A stretch of DNA of 64,000 nt from Adiantum capillus-veneris (taxonomy: Eukaryota > Streptophyta > Polypodiopsida > Polypodiales > Pteridaceae), in NCBI GenBank assembly GCA_014529385.2, contig CM043961.1, forward strand, positions 11,204,478 through 11,268,477, written 5' to 3'. A program made the translations under genes and the position numbers. A model generated the notes under the pieces. That model was given only the letters and a program-made list of their open reading frames with translations, made no database searches and was not told the DNA's origin. Position 1 is the first letter of the stretch. Each line of letters starts with the position of its first letter. This document shows positions 11,171-23,158 of this stretch, one piece after another.

Positions 11171-12587
11171 GTGAGAAGATCGACACAGTATTGGGGACCA
11201 GAAGATGGGCTGGTCCCCCCCCGTAATAGTATCTTCATTACTGAGGAGAAATCTATACAAGCACTTGAACCGAACGTATTACCACGTTCGTTCTAGAATA
11301 AGACTTGATGGTTCTCGGAAGCCTCAGCTTCCAATTCCTAGGGCAAAACCCTATTCCAAGGAACTTCCGTTCCTTATTCAAAATCCTCAAGAATCAAGGT
11401 TCTTGCCTCTAGGTCTCACCTTCCCGACTCAAGGCATGGCATCCCTGCAACTCTTTTCCGACTTTGTTCCAGAGTCATTTTTCCACAGAACAACTCTGCT
11501 TTCCCCGGACGCGAAGTCCGTACTTGGAAATCTCAACTTCTCGATCACGACTCTAGAGACTACCTCTCTCCAATCCGTAGATCTGCTTCCCAAAATTGGG
11601 TACGAAACCCTTGGGTTGATCTGGCTCTAGTTCCTCAGAGCGCTTTCTCCTGCAGAGGCTCGTGTCTTCCTCTGCTCCTACTCCCTCACTAAGAGGAAGT
11701 ACACCTGCAAACAAATACTCAGAGTTCATAACATGAAAATCATTACCTTCAAAGTCTCGACGCTCGAAACGCAACTCGGTTCTCGAAAAGCAATTCTCCG
11801 GAAGAGATCTCTCCATAGAAAATCCTCTCCTCTTCCAATCCTACACACAAAAGAGGTGTGTTCTCGGGTTCCTTCTCGTAAATCAGCCCCATCTACAACG
11901 TTTATGGGCTGAAAACAAAGAAAAACGGCAACTTGTCGCGATGGAAACACACTCCGTAGGCACTTCTTCGCGCACTGGGTCTTGGCAACATCTGGTACAC
12001 TTGGGGCAACCATGGGCATCACCGGCAACGTCTTCTTTGCGGATGAAGAGCAGCATCTTCTTCTTGCAAGAACTGATCTCCCCTCTGAGTGAGGGCATGT
12101 GATGCTTTTATAGCTCCTAGCCACGGCACGAATAGTTGAGCGCAGGCTACTCATGCAGAGATCGTGGCCGTTTTTTTTTTTTTTTTTTGGGTGCGCTGTT
12201 CTGCCAAAAAAAGAGAGAAAAATTGCTGGCTGGTTTATATAGCTTTATTTAACCATATGCTGTCCACTTATTAAGTGGGCGGCCCGTCACCTTTAAAAAT
12301 GGTATGAATCTGTCCAAAAACTCAATAAAACCTTATAAGTTAAAAACAATGCTTTCACAGCACTTCCCAGGCGTCCCTGGATGCAATCACATGCACAGTT
12401 GCAATGCAGACATAGATTTCCTCGCGGGAAAGCATCTGCTTTCCCGAAAAAAAATTCCGCTTCCTTAGAAAGCATCTGTTTTTTCTCAAAGTTTCCTCTG
12501 AACCCATCTTCATTCAAGTGCTTGCTTTTCCTTGTGCATAATTCTAACACAGTTCGGAATTTCCTCTCGACTATGGATATCCCCTTT
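11171..12587. other. Unclassified 1.4 kb
   Basis: Open frames up to 142 codons occur on both strands (for example 11,726-12,154 minus and 11,205-11,630 plus) with no recognisable domain and mutual overlap. A poly-T run lies at about 12,171-12,188. The text is compatible with a retroelement LTR or leader, but no terminal motif pair could be fixed. Confidence 0.4.
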
Positions 12588-12870
12588 CCGATGCACCAGT
12601 CACCAACCTTGTGACGCATCAAGAATACCCATCACCTAGTCACTTCCTACCGAACTTACAATACAATCTCCTTCGCGGTGCTCTATGTCACCCATCCTAT
12701 GACGCATCAGAGATGTCCGTTCCCGGATGGTCGGATACTTCTTCCCGATGCTCCCTGTCACCCATCTGATGTGACGCACCAGATGTACCCGTTCCTGGTG
12801 GCCTTACAAATATTCCCTTTCACAATGCTCTCGTCATTAGTCTAAATGACACACTAGGAATACTCTGTAC
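12588..12870 (+). repeat. Degenerate tandem repeat, about 70-90 bp unit, four copies
   Basis: Each unit contains the series GCTC..TGTCACCCAT..TGACGCATCAG..GT.CCCGTTCC. Copies start near 12,588, 12,677, 12,748 and 12,824. The two middle units agree best, and the outer two are more diverged. Confidence 0.75.
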
Positions 12871-13559
12871 TCGGATGTCTCCAGTGAGAAGAACCCTCAC
12901 TTAAAATTCCAATAATTACTTTTCTGTCAAATAAAGCCAATTTAGCAACAATAACTATACCTTCAACAAGAAAAACGAGATCCAAACCATGGATTGGTTT
13001 TCTTCACAAATGGCCATTCTAGTACATATCACCTATGTGTGTATTTCACCGTCTAACGAGGTACAAAAATTCATGCATATATCTATCTCAGGTGACAAGA
13101 CACGTGACACCCTCTTGTCTAGCATTGCTTGCAACTCCATGGCAAATCATAGGAAAAGCAAGAATTTAACTCTCTCAAAAGGTACTAGGTCTGGTTGGAT
13201 GGGCTGCATATGGACATCAAGGTGAAGATTTGAGGCTGATTTGCACACAAAATGTGAGGGGGATCTATGGATGAAAGCTCTAATCACCCACTAGTCGGAA
13301 TGATCCAGTCTAACGCTTAAGACTAGAAGTTGAAAGACTCAAACCGAATAGAAAAAGATCACACTTGCACTTTGTAAACAACACGGAAGAGACATACTTC
13401 CTTTTTGAAGATTGTTGGCCCACAAGGCCAGTGTCATTGGCTAAAGTTCTTAATTTATTCCAAAACTATCAAATTACAACTGTTTCTCTATGGCCAATCA
13501 CACAATCTGCCTACGACTCGGGACTTACCCTCAATTTTATAGCCCCTTCGCCTTGAAGG
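12871..13559. other. About 690 bp with nothing recognised
   Basis: The sequence is AT-rich, with short frames only (78 codons at 12,989 plus, 63 codons at 13,365 plus). No domain, terminal motif or strong simple repeat is visible. Confidence 0.5.
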
Positions 13560-13882
13560 ATAAGTTATTCTTAAACCTGAATCTAATCTCTTCAAACCAA
13601 GCATCATGGGAGAGATCAATATCCTCCAAAGTACGATTCCAAAACCGAAACCCTTTGGAACGTGAGGCATGCATAAAAGATCATCTATTTGGACTTGGCA
13701 TCCAAAGTCGTCCTCTTCTTTAAAGGCACATGAACATGAACAACACAACCAACAACATTAAGATGAGAGACAGTAGGTTTACGACCGTTAAATACCTCCT
13801 CTAGAGTAATATCATCCACCGCTTTTGTGGGAGAGCGGCTAAGAGGATAAACCGATGTAGCCACAGCCTTAGTTACCACCCG
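13560..13882 (-). mobile_element. Ty1/copia integrase C-terminal fragment
   Basis: The minus strand reads AVATSVYPLSRSPTKAVDD, then FNGRKPTVSHLNVVGC and RTTLDAKSK, the characteristic end of the copia integrase core. After a stop, FYASRSKGFRFWNRTLED and AWFEE continue the usual sequence that precedes the copia reverse transcriptase. Neither the catalytic part upstream nor the RT downstream is present, so this is an isolated fragment with at least one stop. Confidence 0.85.
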
Positions 13883-14483
13883 AAACGGAAACGGCAGAAA
13901 CAAAAATAGAAAAACTGGTGTTTCGGAGTTTCGTCCAAGGCATAAACGGTCAAGAAACAACATTTTTTATATAAACAAAATATTTCATAAAACAAGTGGC
14001 CTAGGAGGGGCTATAGGTGTTCTCATGATTGAAACACAACAAGACCTAATTGAAAAGTTTCAAACTTAATGCTTCATAGATCGTAGATTGTCTGTCACGG
14101 TGAGTGTGGAAGCCTTTGAGCCCTGCAAGGTGCGCACATAATGCACAAAATCAGCCCACCTAGTCCCGATAGTCCCACACAAGCTCTTAGAAAGCCTGGG
14201 AAGAGCAACAATCAACATAAATAAGGGCTCACATACACGGAAATTGCATACCTTTTCATGTGTGCAAACACTTGCAGCGCCTCTGTTCGCTCTCCCCATG
14301 AAACCACTCGTAAAGACACCGATCTGGAAAAAATAACGTTTTCCCCCCAATTGACCCTTTTTTTTAAAGGTCCGAAACAAAGTTCCTTCAAGTCCGAAAC
14401 GGTGAGGAAACCACGTTTTCGTTTCAGCCCCCCGAAATGCAGTTCCGTTGGCTATGGCACCGGCCCACAGCTCGCCCCAAAAT
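13883..14483. other. About 600 bp with nothing recognised
   Basis: Only short frames occur here (104 codons at 14,066-14,380 minus), with no resemblance to a known family. It separates the copia fragment from a LINE-G tail. Confidence 0.45.
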
Positions 14484-14889
14484 GAGAGAAAATTTGAAAT
14501 TGAAATGTTACATTAACGTGTTCTAAAGGCCACACTGACCTATGAGACCAGAGAGTTAAATCATGGTGAATCTGATACAAGGTCTGGATAAAAAGAAAGA
14601 ATGAAACTAAGTAAATTGAAACACCACTAGAGCTCTAGTCGTGGGTATCAAGAGCCTGAGAGGTACATATACAAACAATGGGTGTGCATTTCAAAGAATA
14701 GATACAAAATGGTGGATATGTGTATCAGTCCGCTGCATGATCGTGTCGATGTCCTCCATGCTGAGAGTCTGCACAGGGCGTCTCCCATGTCTCCCCAATA
14801 TAGATCCGATCCTCTGCTACAACCTTCTCTATCAATGGGAGCATCCCCTCATCCTAGGCCTCCTGGCTCTCCCAAGCTCTACTCTGCGT

Positions 14890-14890
<1 letters not shown>
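14484..14890 (-). mobile_element. LINE-G 3' fragment a (5'-truncated)
   Basis: The low end matches the 3' terminus of the LINE-G copies at 46,404 and 51,307: GAAATGTTACATTAACG, then GGCCACACTGACCTATGAGACC and GGTGAATCTGATACAA. The rest aligns with the fragment at 15,010-15,360 (GATGTCCTCCATGCTGAGAGTC against GATGTCCTCTATAGTGAGCACTC, in short matching words). It stops at a GT/GA microsatellite. Only the 3' untranslated region and the extreme C-terminus of ORF2 are represented. Confidence 0.75.
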
Positions 14891-15600
<710 letters not shown>

Positions 15601-16299
15601 TGTAGCCGATTGGGCAGTTTTCTTAAATAATGGAAGGATCTTTTTCTTGCAAACAAAAAAAAAGGCGTGCCGATCCCTCTAGTTTGTGCATAGATCCTCT
15701 CTTCCACTCATCGAGAGTGGACCTTGCACATTGCAACGGGCCAATCGACATGAGGTGGGAAAAAGCAACCTTGGTGTGAGCGAAAGGCCAGCAAGGGTAC
15801 CACAAGAAGGAGTTGAGCATGGGTAACAATAAATGCCTCCTTACGCGCAGATTCCAGCATTACCAAGGATCTAGTACCCCAGTACTCGGTGCATGGTCAT
15901 GACCTGAAGCGGAATGTATACTTTTTGTGAAGGTGATGAGCTACACCAAGAGGACCACTTCTAGCTCCTCCTCTATCCCCATCTTGGCCACGGATTGCAC
16001 CACCTTTATGGAGGCTTTGATGAAGTCAATGGTGGAGATGATGCTACATAGGATGGTCAGCGGGTCGCAATTAAAAGGGAAAGAATGGCTCTAGAGAAGG
16101 AGCGTGAAGCTCAAAGGATAGTTGTTGAAGAAAAGAGGGTGGCTATGGAGTAGAGTGTGAGGCCCAGAGAGACCTACACATACAAGAGTTGCAACGTCTA
16201 CCAATTCCTCTCCTCAAACGACGATCCACCCGAGGCAATCGTAGAGTCATTACGTAGACCATGTAGAGATGACGACTCCAACAATCCAGCCACTAAAAA

Positions 16300-17075
16300 G
16301 TTGACTTTCAATACGATAAGATGGATACCGCTGTGATTCAATCTTGGTTGCATCAATTTAGCACTAAAGTTTTGACGGCTGCCATGTATTTGTTGGGTGA
16401 TGACATCAATTGGTATCAAGCCTAGCAAGAGGCATAGATGACCGAACATCTTGAGCGTGCCAATGATGGCAAGCCATCGTCTTACATTTGGATCGACTTC
16501 AAGGCTAAGCTCAAGGAGCATTTTATGCCATTGCAATACCTTAATCGGTTGAAATAAAACTGGCGAGATCTCGAGCAAAATGAAACTCTTGTTATGTCTT
16601 TTTCTGAATGTATTTTGCAGATTGGTGGTCGATTGCGTAAGTCAGATGAGGATCCTTTTTGGCTTGGATGAGTACATCAAATACGACGTGAAAGCCTTAC
16701 GCCCTACTGACTACAATGACCTCATCAGGATCGCACTAGCACAAGAAATAAAGCAAGACAAAGGTAAGCCCAAGAGGAAGAACAAGTCACCTTCAAGTAC
16801 CCCACAGAACCAACAAAATCAGTAGAATGGTTAGAACAACGGTAACTCTTCTTCTTCTCAATCTTCCACTACACCTAAAGCTCAAACCTCTTCACCTAAC
16901 AATGATAATAAAGGAAAGGCTAAAACTCGGGCAACCCCTGTGTTGAATCCTGATGAAAAGTTTGCTAACGAAATAGTTGGAGGATGGTTAAGTCTTGACG
17001 AAAGAACTGAGTAGGAAGATGTTTTAAGTGTCATACTAAAGGTCACATGAGAAGAGATTGTCCTAAGGAATTACC
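16300..17075 (+). pseudogene. Gag remnant with CCHC zinc knuckle (gypsy, plus)
   Basis: The capsid-like core reads WLHQFSTKVLTAAMYLLGDD, then DFKAKLKEHFMPLQ and ECILQIGGRLRKSDEDPF, the retrotransposon-gag pattern, in alternating frames with stops. A basic tail (GKPKRKNKSP) leads to a complete C-x2-C-x4-H-x4-C knuckle, CFKCHTKGHMRRDC, at about 17,025-17,066. Confidence 0.8.
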
Positions 17076-17222
17076 TAAGAAAGAACCCACATCTTATGTT
17101 AGTGTCATGCATGAGCAAAGTAGTGCGCCTCAAGTTTCTCATGACAAATCACCTAAGAAAGAACCCACATCTTCGATTAGTGCCATGCATGAGCAAAGTA
17201 TCGCGTCTCAAGTTTCTAATAT
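17073..17222 (+). repeat. 78-bp in-frame tandem duplication after the knuckle
   Basis: A unit starting ACCTAAGAAAGAACCCAC at 17,073 is repeated at 17,151. The period is 78 bp, or 26 codons, so the reading frame is kept and the protein repeats KKEPTSxxSxMHEQS. The copies differ at several positions. Confidence 0.9.
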
Positions 17223-17480
17223 CCTGATGAGTTCTCTCATTAAGTGTTATGGTCATGTGAATGGTCAGCGCATTGCGAGCTTGTTTAATTCTAGCAGTGT
17301 GCATGATTCTCTTGTTAAGAGTGCACGTTTAGAAGCTATTCCAACAGATCCCATTGCGGTTTCTGGATTTGCACTTGGCATGTACTTTGTGATCATGTAT
17401 GAATGTACTAATGTGCAAGTCTCAGTTCAACAAGCACCTTCTCGTCGCAACTCGTTGGATGTGATATGATTTTAGGCATT
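17223..17480 (+). pseudogene. Protease-like segment (gypsy, plus)
   Basis: The frame continuing from the knuckle reads LIKCYGHVNGQRIASLFNSSSVHDSLVK. The place where a retropepsin would have D-S/T-G holds N-S-S, so the catalytic aspartate is lost. Assignment rests on position after the knuckle and on the flanking pattern. Confidence 0.55.
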
Positions 17481-17629
17481 AAGTGATTTCGAGAGCTTAA
17501 TCCACAAGTTAACTGGAAGATAATACGCTCACTCTCTCTATAGGGTGCCTCTCCCGTGGTCGTTCGCGGTGAGCAAGGCATTCCCTCTTTGCCACAACTC
17601 TCTCATATACAAAATATGTTCCAGGTAAA

Positions 17630-18800
17630 GCTAACCCGGTTGCCAATGCGTTAAGTCGCAAAGGACGAGTCTTGGCCCTTGAGTCAAGGTCCACACTGAC
17701 AAGACTATCTTTTGATAGCATGAAAAAGTAGTATACAGATTTCGAGTTTGGTAAGCAATGCTTGCAGGCTCTTGTTGCACAAGGGTCCAGCAACTATCTC
17801 ATTCGTGAGGGTCTCTTGTACCGTCTTTGTGTGTTACCTTCTCTAAGGAAATCCATATTGCACGATGCACATGATGCACTCATGGGTGGGCACAGAGGCA
17901 TGAATACCACTTTAGAAAAAGTGAAAAGATTCTTTCTTGGCCTAAATGCGAAAAGATTTTTTTAGATATGTCACACATTGTTCTGTTTATCAAAAGTTAA
18001 AGCCCCTAGGGGTTAGCAGCCTGGTCATTTGATGCCGCTTTCCATTCCTGAAGGCCCGTTTTAAGACATTTCCATGGATTTTGTGACTAATCTTTCACCT
18101 AGTTTGCATATAAGAAATACAAAGTGTTTAACCATTGTTAATCGTTTCAGTAAGTTTTGCATGCTCATTCCTTGCAAGGCGATAGTGCGAGCACAAGATG
18201 TAGCCCGTTTGTTCATTAAACATTAGAATCCCCTTCATGGTTGGCAAGCTCTCTTTGAAAATTTTGGCACTAAGTTAAAATTTTCATTTGCATTTCATCC
18301 ACAATCAGATGGTAAAATGGAGATTTACAATCAATTACCCTTTGATGTTTTCAAGTCGTATATGCATAATCGACATTCTCATTATCTCCCACTAGAACAA
18401 GTAATTTTGAATGACTTCTATTCCACTGCCATTGGTAGGACTCCATATCAGACAACATTTGGCCGTCGGTTCCAGTCTTTGTTGACTCGTCAATCAATTG
18501 CTTGATGCCGATGCTGAGAGTGTGAAGCTTCAGCTAATCAAGGCTCACGAATCTTATTCGAGGTAACAAGCATCGTCGGGATGTTACCATCAAGGAAGGG
18601 ATTGGATGTATCTTAGAATTATGAAGCAGCGGCTTAAACAAGTAGGAAAGAAGTGTCCAAAGTTGTCTTTTAGGATGGATGGTCCATTTCTAGTCAGTAA
18701 AAAGATAAATGATGTGTCTATGAAATTGCGGTTACCTAATTCATGGTCAATGCACAATGTTCTTGTTTCAGGGAAATCCCCCAAAGGAGATTCTTGAAGA
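17630..18800 (+). pseudogene. Integrase remnant (gypsy, plus)
   Basis: The segment reads YLIREGLLYRLCVLP, HDALMGGHRGMNTTLEKVKR (the zinc-binding H-H part), DISMDFVTNLSPS (first catalytic D) and FENFGTKLKFSFAFHPQSDG (before the catalytic E). The ISDRD stretch with the second aspartate is deleted near 18,230. A C-terminal part containing SFRMDGPFLVSKKINDVS follows near 18,660-18,720. Stops interrupt it at about 17,965 and elsewhere. Confidence 0.85.
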
Positions 18801-19027
18801 GGATGAACCTCACATCGTAGACAAAGCTGAAGTCATGAAGCTGAAGAAGATTTTACTTCATCACTTTTCACATGGTTCCAAGAAGCAAGCACAGCAGTGC
18901 TTTTTGAAATTCTAGGATCGCGATACCTACGAGGCAGTGTGGGTCAACGAAAATTTCTTCACAAATTACCTATAGTTGTTGGCGGACTACAAGGAAGCCA
19001 TGCAACTCGGTACTAGTACCTCACCTT

Positions 19028-19039
19028 AAAAAGGGAGGA
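19028..19039 (+). promoter_or_regulatory. Polypurine tract (gypsy, plus)
   Basis: AAAAAGGGAGGA lies immediately before TGTCACGTGCAC, where the 3' LTR starts. This is the usual primer site for plus-strand DNA synthesis. Confidence 0.8.
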
Positions 19040-19270
19040 TGTCACGTGCACATCTGAACCTATGTGCATGTGGACAAGCTGTAACTCCTACTTATAGGGT
19101 TTAGGACAGCCTAGGAAGTGTTTTGGCACCTTTGTGAGCCTGTTCACGGGACATCCATGTCCAGGCACTTCAATTAGTTGCATACCCTCTAATTGCATTG
19201 GCACTAGGTATGTTCCATTTAGGACCCTAGTCATTAGAATTGCTTAGGTAGTTTTATCACATATGGAAAA
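19040..19270 (+). mobile_element. Truncated 3' LTR (gypsy, plus)
   Basis: The LTR starts TGTCACGTGCACATC directly after the polypurine tract. It runs about 230 bp before unrelated AT-rich sequence and the copia fragment begin. Its end (CA plus target duplication) cannot be found, so it is cut short. Confidence 0.65.
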
Positions 19271-19332
19271 ACTCTTTTTAATAAATAACAACCAATAATG
19301 TAATTTATTAATAAATTCCCAACAATTACAAG

Positions 19333-19760
19333 TCATGGAGCTCTCATCAGGCTACTACTCAACCCCACTTGACATGCATATATTGAGGGTTCATCAAGAG
19401 GCAAATCAAAATCTAGGTCTCCAAGTATCGGCAAATCAGGGATCGTTGTGGAAGACTTGGGAGCGAATGCCCCCTCTAAAGGTAAAATCTCGTCAAAGAT
19501 AACATCACGGCGGCTGAGTACCACATCCTTCTTTTCTAGATCATAAAAGTCGATATCCCTTGGAAAGAGAGTTGTAGCCGACAAAATCATTCTCCGGGAA
19601 CATCACGGCTGAGTACCACATCCTTCTTTTCTGGATCATAAAGTCGATATCCCTTGGAAAAAGAGTTGTAGCAGATAAAAATCATTCTCCAGGACTTAAT
19701 GTCAAACTTCCCTCTATGCTCCTTCGATACATGGACATATGCATTGCTCCCAAAAATCCG
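19333..19760 (-). pseudogene. Ty1/copia pre-RT fragment
   Basis: Read on the minus strand it contains ATTLFPRDIDFYDLEKKDVV and SRRDVIFDEILPL, the conserved copia stretch between integrase and reverse transcriptase. The sequence is partly duplicated in tandem. The RT that should follow is missing. Confidence 0.8.
19501..19695. repeat. About 98-bp tandem duplication in the copia fragment
   Basis: The segment beginning AACATCACGGCGGCTGAG at 19,501 recurs at 19,599 (AACATCACGGCTGAG). The two copies run in parallel to about 19,695 with small indels, including an extra A in one copy. Confidence 0.9.
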
Positions 19761-20037
19761 AAAGTAGGAGACATCAGGCTTCTTACAAAAAAGGATTCAA
19801 ATGGGATCTTCTTAGGAACTGAAGAGGTTGGAGATCGATTTATGAACTGCCGTTGCAACTACCTCTACCCATAAAGACCTCGGCAAGTCTCAATGCTCAA
19901 GCATGGTCCGTGCCATTTCTACCACTGTCCTATTCTTCCGCTCCACAACACCATTCTCTAAAGGTGATCCGGTATTCGCAAGCTCTCTCTTGATGCCATG
20001 GTCCGCACAAAACGAAATAAAAGCATTGGAAGTAAAC

Positions 20038-20751
20038 TCACCACCTTTGTCTGATCAAATAGTCTTCAACACTTGATTGCTTTCCTTCTCCACAAGAGAA
20101 CGCCAATTCTTGAAGGCCAAATGCCTCGTGCTTGTGCTGTAGAAAGTATACCCAAGTAAAGCGGCCAAAATCATCCACTAATAACATGAAGTAAAGAGCC
20201 TTGTCGAGGGAAGGGGTCTGCATAGGTCCACAGAGGTCGGTGTGAACAAACTCCAAAATGGCAATGGCTCAGCATGTAGCAAGCCTCTGAATATATTCTC
20301 GATGTTGTTTCCCACGAATGCAAGTAATGCATTTCCCATGCTTACTCCCAACATTTGGTAAGCCTGTAAGCATCTGCTCACAAAAAGCAAGCCAAAGAGC
20401 ATCATTGTTCAAATGACCAAATCTGTAATTCCAAAGATCACTTGTACGTATCTGTGTCGCTGAAGAAAGAGCATGGAGCCTGTAGAGTCTATTCTCCACC
20501 GAGCCCTCTCTGACCTCTTTGCCGGATTGCCGATCCCAAAATAGATACCACACATCCTCTATGAAAATCACCTCCGTGCCAAGCTTGCACACCTCGTGCA
20601 CAGACATAAGATGAAATCCAGCTTTTGAGCATAAAGTACCTTGGAGGTATGCATACCCCCTTTGCCATCGGGAATGAGCTCCATAGATCCCTCGATGAAT
20701 AGGAGTTTCAGATTTGTCGCAAATGAAGATAGTACCACAGTGATGTCGCAT
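20038..20751 (-). pseudogene. Ty1/copia GAG-pre-integrase and integrase start
   Basis: The minus strand reads WNYRFGHLNNDALW with the following CITCIRGKQHR, the H-H-C-C zinc-binding pre-integrase region. It continues with MEFVHTDLCGPMQTPS and LLVDDFGRFTWVYFL, the first catalytic aspartate region. Frames shift at about 20,250. The rest of the catalytic core at 19,760-20,040 is readable only in pieces. Confidence 0.85.
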
Positions 20752-20823
20752 GTTGGACTAAAGATTCTTCGAAGGTGTTAGGTGCCATGAGGCACCACTA
20801 TCCAGAATCCAATCACGATCATC

Positions 20824-21876
20824 TCAACCCGCAAGAGTCAACTCAACCTTCGATGTTCCTGGAGAATCCTTTGTGGAGAGAATCTCCAAATGAACAAAGA
20901 CCAGTGATTGCACCACTGCCACCAAAGAATTCGAAGCATCTCCAACTCGCTTTGAACACTTCCTCCAATAATGTCCCTTCTCACCGCAGCTATTGCAATG
21001 CCGTTCCACCTTCAAAGGCTTCACGTTCGACATCACTCTTCTTGTCTTTGGTGTTTTTGCTTTTCTTCTTACCCTTCTGCTTCTTGTTGTTGGAAGAATC
21101 GGTCAAGGCTTTGGAGCCTGACTTCTTCCCTCGTATTGAACTGCTCCTCTTGGTCCAATACCATTGGAACAATCTCATCCCAAGAAATAATATTCAGCCG
21201 GGCACTCGTAATCAATGAGGAGTAAAAGTTGGCGTACCAAGAAGGTGATTGGGCCAAAAGTTGGATGGCCATGTTCTCTGAATTAATAAGCTTTCCCATA
21301 TGAAGTATCTTTTGTTGAAGCTCCAGCATCTTGTTGATGCGATCCCGCATGGAAGAGTGTTTCGCATCCAAGGTCTTCAACTAAACATAGAGGGCTATCC
21401 ACTTCATTGGAGAAACTCGATCATAAAGTGAAGAAAGCCGATCCCAAATCAACTTCGCATCTTTCATCCAATCGTATGTCGCTAATAACCGATAATGTAC
21501 TGTTGAGGATAATGAACGACCGGATTCGAGCATTGACACGCTCCCATAACTTTGCTCCCGCACGGTCCTTTGGCTTTTAAAAGTTGCTCAAGATAAAACC
21601 TCCAAGTTCGTAAGAGTCAAAGGCCGCCATCATGGTAGCTTTCCAAATGGCATAGTTGTCTCCATTCAATTGCCGATCCGAGGGAAAAGTGGAAAGGATA
21701 GGTATCTTGATTGGTTGATCACCTACGTCAGCGTAGAACTAGGACCAATGTCCCGACTGCTCATTGACGGTTGGTTCACCACCGCTGGTCTCATCCTCAT
21801 GATGTACTTCGTCATCACGGGTTGAACTTGTTTCAGAGTCATCACTCTTCTCCATTGTGTTGGAGAACTTAGGCAT
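20824..21876 (-). pseudogene. Ty1/copia gag with CCHC knuckle
   Basis: A likely start lies near 21,876 (MPKFSNTMEKSDD). The middle part (IWDRLSSLYDRVSPMKW, LLAQSPSWYANFYSSL) is the UBN2-type copia gag domain. A lysine-rich tail leads to the knuckle CNSCGEKGHYWRKC, spacing C-x2-C-x4-H-x4-C, near 20,940-20,990. Stops at about 21,381 and several frame changes break it. Confidence 0.85.
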
Positions 21877-21953
21877 GTATAAGGCTAGGTCGAGGTAGAA
21901 AGAAAATCTGCAAAAATCAGCACCAAAAACTCGCACAAATAAGAGCACGCCTT

Positions 21954-21965
21954 GCTCTAATACCA
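21954..21965 (-). promoter_or_regulatory. Primer binding site, initiator tRNA-Met type (copia)
   Basis: On the minus strand TGGTATTAGAGC directly follows the LTR end TTTGACA. It differs by one base from TGGTATCAGAGC, the complement of the plant initiator tRNA-Met 3' end. Confidence 0.85.
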
Positions 21966-22169
21966 TGTCAAAGGTGCAGCTGAAAAGGGTGAATCGGTGA
22001 TGAACTTGTCTGCAACCGCGAGCAAACCTCCTCTCTGTACGGGGCAGCCAATAGATCTCGGATCAATCGTGATGGATCTCCTCCTCGTCAAGCTCCTTGC
22101 GCATACTGCCCACCGAACGGGCACGGCAGGACCTCACAGAGAGGTTGTGCACACGGCAAGGATGAAGAA
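21966..22169 (-). mobile_element. Copia 5' LTR, inner part
   Basis: This is the last about 200 bp of the copia 5' LTR, ending TTTGACA against the primer site. Its far end, the segment 22,135-22,169, is repeated at 26,078-26,125, where the LTR resumes. Confidence 0.7.
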
Positions 22170-22194
22170 AAGTTTTTTGTGCACACGCAAACTT

Positions 22195-23158
22195 TTCTAT
22201 GTGAAGAAAATAGTCAAGCCGGATCACTTAGCGACAGTGTTTATGGCCTAGATCTTCAGATTACATGGCATGCCTGAGACAATTGTCTCCGACAGACACC
22301 CGAGGTTCACGAGTTCTTTTGGAAGGCTATGTGGGAGAACATTGGCACGGTTGCAGTTCTCGTCATCATTCCACCCGCAGACTGACGGGCAATCAGAGAT
22401 TGCTAATTCAATGGTACTGGATTTTTTGAAGTCTTCTTCTTTGAATCTGAAGACTTCATAGGAAAAGGCTTTTTACCTTTGGTGGAAAATGCCTACAGAA
22501 ACACGATTAACTCTTTGACGGGGAAGGTGCCATTTGAGATTATTGAATTTGCTACAAAGGTTCCACCCTTCCTTAGCAGCACGAAAGATAAGATTTTTCT
22601 TTGAAGCCGATCACGAGGGACTTGGACTTGGTCCGGAAGGCTTTGGAGAAATCTCAAGAAAGACAGAAAAAGACACCAGATCGACATCGTCGCGATTTGA
22701 AATTGAAGGAGAACGATTGGGTGCTCTTACTTTTTTGAGAAGGCACGCCTGAGAAAGAAAAAGGAAAAGGAGCAGTTTTCTCGAAAGCTTAGTATGAGAT
22801 ACTATGGACCTTTCCAGATTTCGAAAAAGATAAATGATGTCTCCTTTAGACTGAAGCTGCCCGACACTTGGAGACTTCGCAGTGTTTTCATGCGAGTCTC
22901 TTGAAGCCTTTTAAAGGTGATGTGTCCGATGATGGGGCGCCAGATGAGCAACCCGAATTGGAGGAAAACGAGCAGATACTCGTTCCAGAACAGATATTGG
23001 CACAGAAAGATAGAAAGATAAAAGGTAAAGCGATAAGACGGTTCTTGGCTAAATTCAAGACCTACTCCGCATTGGATGCGAAGTAAATGGAGGAGGAGAA
23101 CCTGGCAGATACTCCTCGGATTGTGAATCTTTACCTCGAAGCATTTGGTTTAGCATAG
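22195..23158 (+). pseudogene. Chromovirus integrase C-terminal half with chromodomain
   Basis: The plus strand reads RLHGMPETIVSDRHPRFTSS (second catalytic D), SSSFHPQTDGQSEIANSMVL (catalytic E region), a long C-terminal part with FHASLLKPFKGDV, and an EQILAQKDRKIKGKAIRRFL chromodomain-like end, then EAFGLA. It is the same family as the complete element at 28,588-36,307. Stops and frame changes occur throughout, for example at 22,459 and 23,084. Confidence 0.85.

Larger units (their letters stand above)
15900..19270 (+). mobile_element. Decayed Ty3/gypsy element, plus strand, RT region deleted
   Basis: In order on the plus strand: gag core, CCHC knuckle, protease-like segment, the very end of RNase H (NPVANALSRKGR at about 17,630-17,670), integrase, polypurine tract and the beginning of a 3' LTR. 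Reverse transcriptase and most of RNase H are missing between about 17,490 and 17,630. The integrase lacks the segment that should carry its second catalytic aspartate. The 5' LTR is not visible. Many stops show long inactivity. Confidence 0.8.

Noticed and set aside
11205..12154. Frames of 141 and 142 codons as a possible gene
   Set aside because: Opposite strands, no recognisable domain, and surrounded by retroelement-like sequence.
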